Shown here: positions 14,807-18,958 of the stretch, in pieces
How positions within the stretch are numbered: position 1 is the stretch's first letter
Layout of the letters: each line of letters begins with the position of its first letter
Assembly: GCA_036639135.1 (NCBI GenBank)
Contig: JAVWJE010000035.1
Coordinates: 1-18,958 of the forward strand
DNA: 18,958 nucleotides
Direction: 5' to 3'
From: Carnobacterium_A sp036639135
GTDB lineage: Bacteria; Bacillota; Bacilli; Lactobacillales; Carnobacteriaceae
The notes under the pieces: model-generated
The model's input: only the letters and a program-made list of their open reading frames with translations
The model's database searches: none
What the model was told of the DNA's origin: nothing
Translations under genes and position numbers: made by a program

Positions 14807-15268
14807 ATGATGGTAGAAAGAATTCCGTGGGATCAATATTTCATGTCACAAAGTTTATTGCTTTCTTTAAGAAGTACCTGTACTAGACTAACGGTTGGGG
14901 CTACGATAGTTAGAGAAAAAAGAATTATCGCTGGCGGTTATAATGGCTCTGTAAACGGGGATAAACATTGTATCGATGAAGGCTGTTACATTGTAGACGG
15001 ACATTGTATCCGAACAATACATGCAGAAATGAATGCTATCTTACAGTGTGCAAAATTTGGCGCACAAACAGAAGGTGCAGAAATATACGTTACACACTTT
15101 CCTTGTCTTCAATGTACTAAAATGATCCTTCAAGCAGGTATTAAAAAGATATACTATCTAGAAGATTATAATAATAATGAGTACGCATTAAATTTAATTG
15201 AACAAGCCCACGTTCAATGTGAAAAAGTTTTTTTGTCAAAAAACTTTTTCAAAGAATTAGAGTTTTAA
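14807..15268 (+). CDS. comEB: ComE operon protein 2, dCMP deaminase family (ComEB)
   Basis: A cytosolic zinc-dependent deaminase of 153 residues, the dCMP deaminase relative encoded inside comE operons. Zinc-site motifs are H-A-E (72-74) with the catalytic Glu74, and P-C-x-x-C (99-103). The N-terminal C-T-R-L-x-V-G-A (25-32) and G-Y-N-G-S (44-48) segments are typical, as are the extra Cys/His residues at 54-67. Deoxycytidylate deamination supplies dUMP for thymidylate synthesis; in B. subtilis the gene is not needed for transformation. Two ATG codons are adjacent; GGAGG (14798-14802) is 4 bases from the first and 7 from the second (14810), so the latter may be used. It has its own promoter. 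Confidence 0.93.
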   Translation: MMVERIPWDQYFMSQSLLLSLRSTCTRLTVGATIVREKRIIAGGYNGSVNGDKHCIDEGCYIVDGHCIRTIHAEMNAILQCAKFGAQTEGAEIYVTHFPCLQCTKMILQAGIKKIYYLEDYNNNEYALNLIEQAHVQCEKVFLSKNFFKELEF

Positions 15269-15323
15269 GCCAATGATTTTATTTAAAAAAATCGCTAGAT
15301 ACAGAATCAACAGTTAATTTAAA

Positions 15324-17690
15324 ATGAGAAGTTATTTCTTGTTTTCAGCCATACTATGTCTTATCAGTTCACTAATGATCTTAACATCCGGACATTGGCT
15401 AACAGTAATTATTTTTATTCTTTGTTTACTACGCATATGCATGACAAAAAGAACAAATTTAATTATTGGCTCATTGTTTTTAACTTGTGTGGTTATAGGC
15501 GTTACTAGTGTTCATCAATGGACAAATAAAACAAATTTAACGACTAAAGATAACGCGTTCATGCTAGTGATTAAGCCTGATCAAATTAAAATAGATGGGG
15601 ATCAATTACAATTTTATGGAACGATTAAGAAGTCGTTGAACCATTCTAAAATGTCTGAAAAGATTGTTGTTTTTTATACATTTCAATCAATAAAAGAAAA
15701 AAATGTTTGGGAATCACAGACTAGAACATTTACGGTTACAGTTAACGGTAATTTGGAGTCACCAGGAAAAAACAGGAACCAAAATCAATTTAATTATCAA
15801 AAATTTTTATACCACAACAAAATGCATTGGGTTTTAAAGGCTGAAACATTTCATTCTATACAAAAATTACCGCCTTCTATTATAAATAAACTAGCACCTG
15901 CAAATATGAGAACGGCTATCTTAAAACATATCGATGAAAAAATAACGATAAAAGCATCTCAATATATGAAGACGCTTCTTTTTGCTGATTTAAACTCTCT
16001 TGACAAGGAAACGGTGCAACAGTTTAAAGAGATAGGGATTATCCATTTACTAAGTATATCAGGGCTACATATTCAATTTTTTTTAACAGGTTTAGTTTAT
16101 TTGTTGTGGCGAATAGGTCTTACTAAAGAAACAACATTTTATGTCATGTTAGTTATTTTGCCTTTCTATGGGAATTTAACCGGTTGGGGAACTAGTGTGT
16201 ATCGAGCAATTGTTATGTCTTTAATTTTGTTAATCAGTTCACATTTTAAAAAAGTTGTTTCAAGTCTAGATGTTTGGTCGTGGACATTGATATCTGCTTT
16301 AATCATTAATCCTTATCAAATTTTCTCAGTAGGATTTCAATTAAGTTACCTATTAAGTTTGGTTTTATTAGTTTTATCGCAAACTTATTTTACTGTTTCT
16401 AGATTGCCAATCTACACGAATTTTATCATTTCATTTATCTTAATGTTGGTTTCAATACCTATTTTATCCTATCATTTTTTTGAGTTTTCGTGGATTGGAG
16501 TATTCGCTAATTTATTATTTGTTCCTCTCTTTACATGGGTTTTATTGCCCGTTTTTATCATTTTATTGATTTTATCCTTTAATTTTTATTCGAATTCTTT
16601 CTTTCAGTATAGCCTAATAAGTATAGAAAAATTTTTGACTTTTATGGAAATAATAGTAGAAAAGATTAGTGAACTACCTTTTATTACAATAGTCACTGGT
16701 AGAGTGCCACTTTTTTTAACTATTTTGTTTGTTCTTTCTCTAACTTACTATATTTTAACGCTAGAAATAAATGAAAATTATGTTAAAAAACGATTTTTTA
16801 GTACAATTTTGTTGACTACATCTTTGCTTTTTTTTAGCTACTATCAACGGTATTCTTTTTTTGATAAAGTCATAGTATTAGACGTTGGACAAGGAGATTC
16901 GATATTAATAAAAAAATCATTTGGTAAAGGAACTTATCTAATAGATACTGGCGGTTCTTTAGCTTTTGAAACAGAAGATTGGCAAAAGAAAACAAACCCT
17001 TCTTCAATAGCCGAACGAATAGTGATACCTACATTAAAATCACAAGGTGTGTCTAGTTTAGATCAAATTTTAATTTCTCATGCGGATGAAGATCATAGTG
17101 GGGCTTTATTGGAACTATCACAAAAGATTCAAGTCAAAGAATTGTTATTTCCAGTTGGAGCTTTAAGCAAACCCTCTTTTCAAAAAACAGTTTTAGTGAT
17201 GGCTAATTCTGGTACACTTATTCATAAAATTTTAGTTTCAAAAAGAAAAGTAGAATTTGTTAACCCAACACTAGCTGTGTTATGGCCGTTGTCTATAGGT
17301 AAAGGAGATAATAATGATTCTATGGTTTTATATGGAAAAATAGGGTCGTATTTTTGGTTGTTCACAGGAGATATTGAAGAGGGAGAAAAACAATTAATCA
17401 GACAGTATCCAAATCTAAAAGTCGATGTTTTAAAAGTAGCACACCATGGAAGTCAGACGTCTTCTAGTCAAATTTTTCTAGATTCTATTCAACCAAAGTA
17501 TGCATTGATTTCTTGTGGGGTAAACAATCGTTACAATCATCCCAACTTAGAAGTACTTAATCGAATTCAAAATAAGAACAATCGAGTGTATCGAACAGAT
17601 ATGAATGGTGCTATTCATTTTGACTATATAAAAATAGGAAAGAAAGTCTATGAAGAGTCTTTTTATACACAGTTTGAAGAAAAAGATTGA
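15324..17690 (+). CDS. comEC: DNA internalization channel ComEC/Rec2
   Basis: The polytopic membrane channel that brings single-stranded DNA into the cell during transformation. At 788 residues it is full length with the usual three parts. The N-terminus has hydrophobic segments and an extracellular DUF4131/OB-like region (to about 190). The Competence domain has multiple membrane spans and L-L-S-I-S-G-L-H-I (near 240). The C-terminal metallo-beta-lactamase-like domain opens with L-D-V-G-Q-G-D-S (519-526) and carries H-x-D-x-D-H (586-591) and A-H-H-G-S (706-710). The metal-ligand motifs are intact, so the putative nuclease is not obviously disabled. The ATG at 15324 is the first start after an in-frame stop at 15315, yet no Shine-Dalgarno sequence precedes it. 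A TTG at 15339 (codon 6) behind GAGAAG is an alternative. It follows comEB by 55 bases. Confidence 0.95.
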   Translation: MRSYFLFSAILCLISSLMILTSGHWLTVIIFILCLLRICMTKRTNLIIGSLFLTCVVIGVTSVHQWTNKTNLTTKDNAFMLVIKPDQIKIDGDQLQFYGTIKKSLNHSKMSEKIVVFYTFQSIKEKNVWESQTRTFTVTVNGNLESPGKNRNQNQFNYQKFLYHNKMHWVLKAETFHSIQKLPPSIINKLAPANMRTAILKHIDEKITIKASQYMKTLLFADLNSLDKETVQQFKEIGIIHLLSISGLHIQFFLTGLVYLLWRIGLTKETTFYVMLVILPFYGNLTGWGTSVYRAIVMSLILLISSHFKKVVSSLDVWSWTLISALIINPYQIFSVGFQLSYLLSLVLLVLSQTYFTVSRLPIYTNFIISFILMLVSIPILSYHFFEFSWIGVFANLLFVPLFTWVLLPVFIILLILSFNFYSNSFFQYSLISIEKFLTFMEIIVEKISELPFITIVTGRVPLFLTILFVLSLTYYILTLEINENYVKKRFFSTILLTTSLLFFSYYQRYSFFDKVIVLDVGQGDSILIKKSFGKGTYLIDTGGSLAFETEDWQKKTNPSSIAERIVIPTLKSQGVSSLDQILISHADEDHSGALLELSQKIQVKELLFPVGALSKPSFQKTVLVMANSGTLIHKILVSKRKVEFVNPTLAVLWPLSIGKGDNNDSMVLYGKIGSYFWLFTGDIEEGEKQLIRQYPNLKVDVLKVAHHGSQTSSSQIFLDSIQPKYALISCGVNNRYNHPNLEVLNRIQNKNNRVYRTDMNGAIHFDYIKIGKKVYEESFYTQFEEKD

Positions 17691-17755
17691 TAGAGCTTGC
17701 AAAATTTAATTAGGATTTGTACGATGTAAGAAGGATAAGAAAGTGGTGGCCTACA

Positions 17756-18790
17756 TTGAATTTTTCAAAAGAAATTGCAAAACTAAGAAATAAAGAAGTT
17801 GCACCAATTTATTTAGTTTTAGGAAAAGAATCTTATTTAAATCAAATAGCTAAAGACACGTTTATTCATACTATTTTAAAAGAGGATGAAATAGATTTAA
17901 ATTTAGGGATCTATGATATGGAGGAAGTCCCTCTAGGTACAGCCTTAGAAGATGCAGAATCCATTCCTTTTTTTGGAGATAGAAGATTAGTTATCGTTGA
18001 ACGACCTTTTTTTCTAACTGGAGACAAGAATAAAACTAAATTCGAACATGATATGAAATGGTTTGGAAACTATTTGACTAAACCTTCAGAAACGACATCC
18101 TTAGTCATTTTTGCACCTTATGAAAAATTAGATGAGCGAAAGAAAATAAGTAAATTACTAAAGAAAAATGCAGTTGTTATCGAAACAACGGTTTTATCAG
18201 AAAAAGAAATGAGAAGTTATTTAAGAACGACCATTGAAAACGAAGGCTTTACAATATCGCCTGAAGCATTTGAGTTGTTTATTCAATTGACGGACGCAAA
18301 ACTTTCTGTGGCAATGTCTGAACTACCCAAGTTATTTTTATTTGGACAGGAAATGAAATCCATCACTAAAGATGCTGTAACTGAGTTAATAACCAAATCT
18401 CTCGAACAGAATATATTTTCTCTTAATGACTATGTATTGAAGAAAAAGGTTGGACCAGCTTTAGAATTATACCATGATTTATTATTACAAAAAGAAGATC
18501 CTATTAAAATTAATGCAATCATGACCGCCCAGTTCAGACTATTGCTTCAAGTAAAAATACTTGAAAAGAGAGGCTATCAACAAGGTGATATTGCTAAAAT
18601 ATTGAAAATACATCCATATAGAATTAAACTAAGTATTCAGCATATGCGTCCTTTTAGTGAAAAAATTTTAGCTAATGCATATAGTGGATTAATTGAAACG
18701 GAATATCGTTTGAAAACAGGTCAAGGTGAAAGAGAAATGCAATTTGAGTTGTTTGTTTTGCAATTTGCTAGTAATCATTTAATGGTCTAA
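17756..18790 (+). CDS. holA: DNA polymerase III subunit delta (HolA)
   Basis: The clamp-loader delta subunit, which opens the beta sliding clamp. The family N-terminus is visible: a short helix ending in L-R-N-K-E-V-A-P-I-Y-L-V-L-G-K-E-x-Y-L, then the A-E-S-I-P-F-F-G-D-R-R-L-V-I-V-E segment typical of delta. The C-terminal collar domain has Q-F-R-L-L-L-Q-V-K and H-P-Y-R-I-K-L motifs. Starting at TTG 17756 gives 344 residues, close to B. subtilis HolA, with GTGGTGG 6 bases upstream as a weak binding site. The frame is open back to a TTG at 17717, which would add 13 residues but has an AGGA only one base away. The start is therefore uncertain. It lies 65 bases after comEC. Confidence 0.92.
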   Translation: MNFSKEIAKLRNKEVAPIYLVLGKESYLNQIAKDTFIHTILKEDEIDLNLGIYDMEEVPLGTALEDAESIPFFGDRRLVIVERPFFLTGDKNKTKFEHDMKWFGNYLTKPSETTSLVIFAPYEKLDERKKISKLLKKNAVVIETTVLSEKEMRSYLRTTIENEGFTISPEAFELFIQLTDAKLSVAMSELPKLFLFGQEMKSITKDAVTELITKSLEQNIFSLNDYVLKKKVGPALELYHDLLLQKEDPIKINAIMTAQFRLLLQVKILEKRGYQQGDIAKILKIHPYRIKLSIQHMRPFSEKILANAYSGLIETEYRLKTGQGEREMQFELFVLQFASNHLMV

Positions 18791-18837
18791 AAATATAAAA
18801 AGATAGGCTATCAAGTAAAAAAACTTTACAGTTTATA

Positions 18838-18866
18838 TTGCAATGAGGCTAGCCATTATGTATAAT
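18838..18866 (+). promoter_or_regulatory. Sigma-A promoter of rpsT
   Basis: TTGCAA (18838-18843), an exact 17-base spacer and a consensus TATAAT (18861-18866) lie about 70 bases before the rpsT start. The spacer contains the perfect 8-base palindrome GGCTAGCC (18847-18854 region), flanked by AATG and ATT. No intrinsic terminator is evident between holA and this promoter. Confidence 0.85.
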
Positions 18867-18934
18867 GATTAGAGTGTGAAACAACTGGAATAATCTATTT
18901 TATGTTGTAATTAATTGAAAGTGGGGTGAATCAA

Positions 18935-18958
18935 ATGCCAAACATCGAATCTGCAATC
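18935..18958 (+). CDS. rpsT: 30S ribosomal protein S20, 5' end only
   Basis: The last 24 bases encode M-P-N-I-E-S-A-I, the conserved N-terminus of ribosomal protein S20 in low-GC Gram-positives. S20 is a primary 16S rRNA-binding protein. A GGGGTGA Shine-Dalgarno region at about 18923-18929 and the strong promoter upstream support it. The gene runs off the window. The call rests on eight residues plus context (rpsT is next to holA in B. subtilis), so it is good but not certain. Confidence 0.8.

Noticed and set aside
18803..18813. GATAG/CTATC inverted repeat just after holA as a terminator
   Set aside because: The stem is only 5 bp around one base, too tight to fold, and no T-run follows directly.

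Overview
The window is ordinary core chromosome from an AT-rich low-GC Gram-positive bacterium. Every gene is on the + strand. Shine-Dalgarno sites are strong and purine-rich, promoters are sigma-A-like, and TTG/GTG starts are frequent. Gene content and order (yktA, suhB-like, typA, ylaN, ftsW, pyc, ylbC-like, ylbG, rsmD, coaD, ylbL/sepM, comEA-comEB-comEC, holA, rpsT) point to Lactobacillales. A Carnobacterium-like or Enterococcus-like genome is my best guess; this is inferred from gene order and protein motifs, not from a database search.

Layout. (1) 1-53 looks like the last bases (end of domain V plus domain VI) of a group II intron whose body lies upstream of the window. (2) 85-2254 is a three-gene unit: an LDH-fold protein that has lost nearly all lactate dehydrogenase catalytic residues, UPF0223 (YktA), and an inositol-monophosphatase-family enzyme. 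(3) A 335-base gap with hairpins leads to typA/bipA, which ends in a near-perfect intrinsic terminator. (4) A 416-base AT-rich gap rich in inverted repeats ends in a strong promoter for ylaN-ftsW, closed by a second terminator. (5) Next come pyc, a membrane-anchored YlbC-like protein with a degenerate CAP domain, and ylbG. (6) rsmD and coaD overlap and are followed by the ylbL/sepM PDZ-Lon protease and a terminator. (7) The late-competence genes comEA, comEB and comEC appear intact. They are followed by holA and the first eight codons of rpsT behind its own promoter.

How the genes work together. Most are housekeeping genes: ribosome assembly and stress GTPase (TypA), rRNA methylation (RsmD), ribosomal protein S20, CoA synthesis (CoaD), anaplerosis (Pyc), septal peptidoglycan synthesis (FtsW), iron-linked regulation (YlaN), replication clamp loading (HolA), and DNA uptake (ComEA/ComEC, with the dCMP deaminase ComEB).

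I found no CRISPR array, tRNA, rRNA, prophage or complete insertion sequence, and no clearly new multi-gene system. The observations most worth a second look are the LDH-fold apparent pseudoenzyme next to the intron end, the CAP-like protein lacking both CAP histidines, the inverted-repeat gap before ylaN, and the unusual translation starts of ftsW and comEC.
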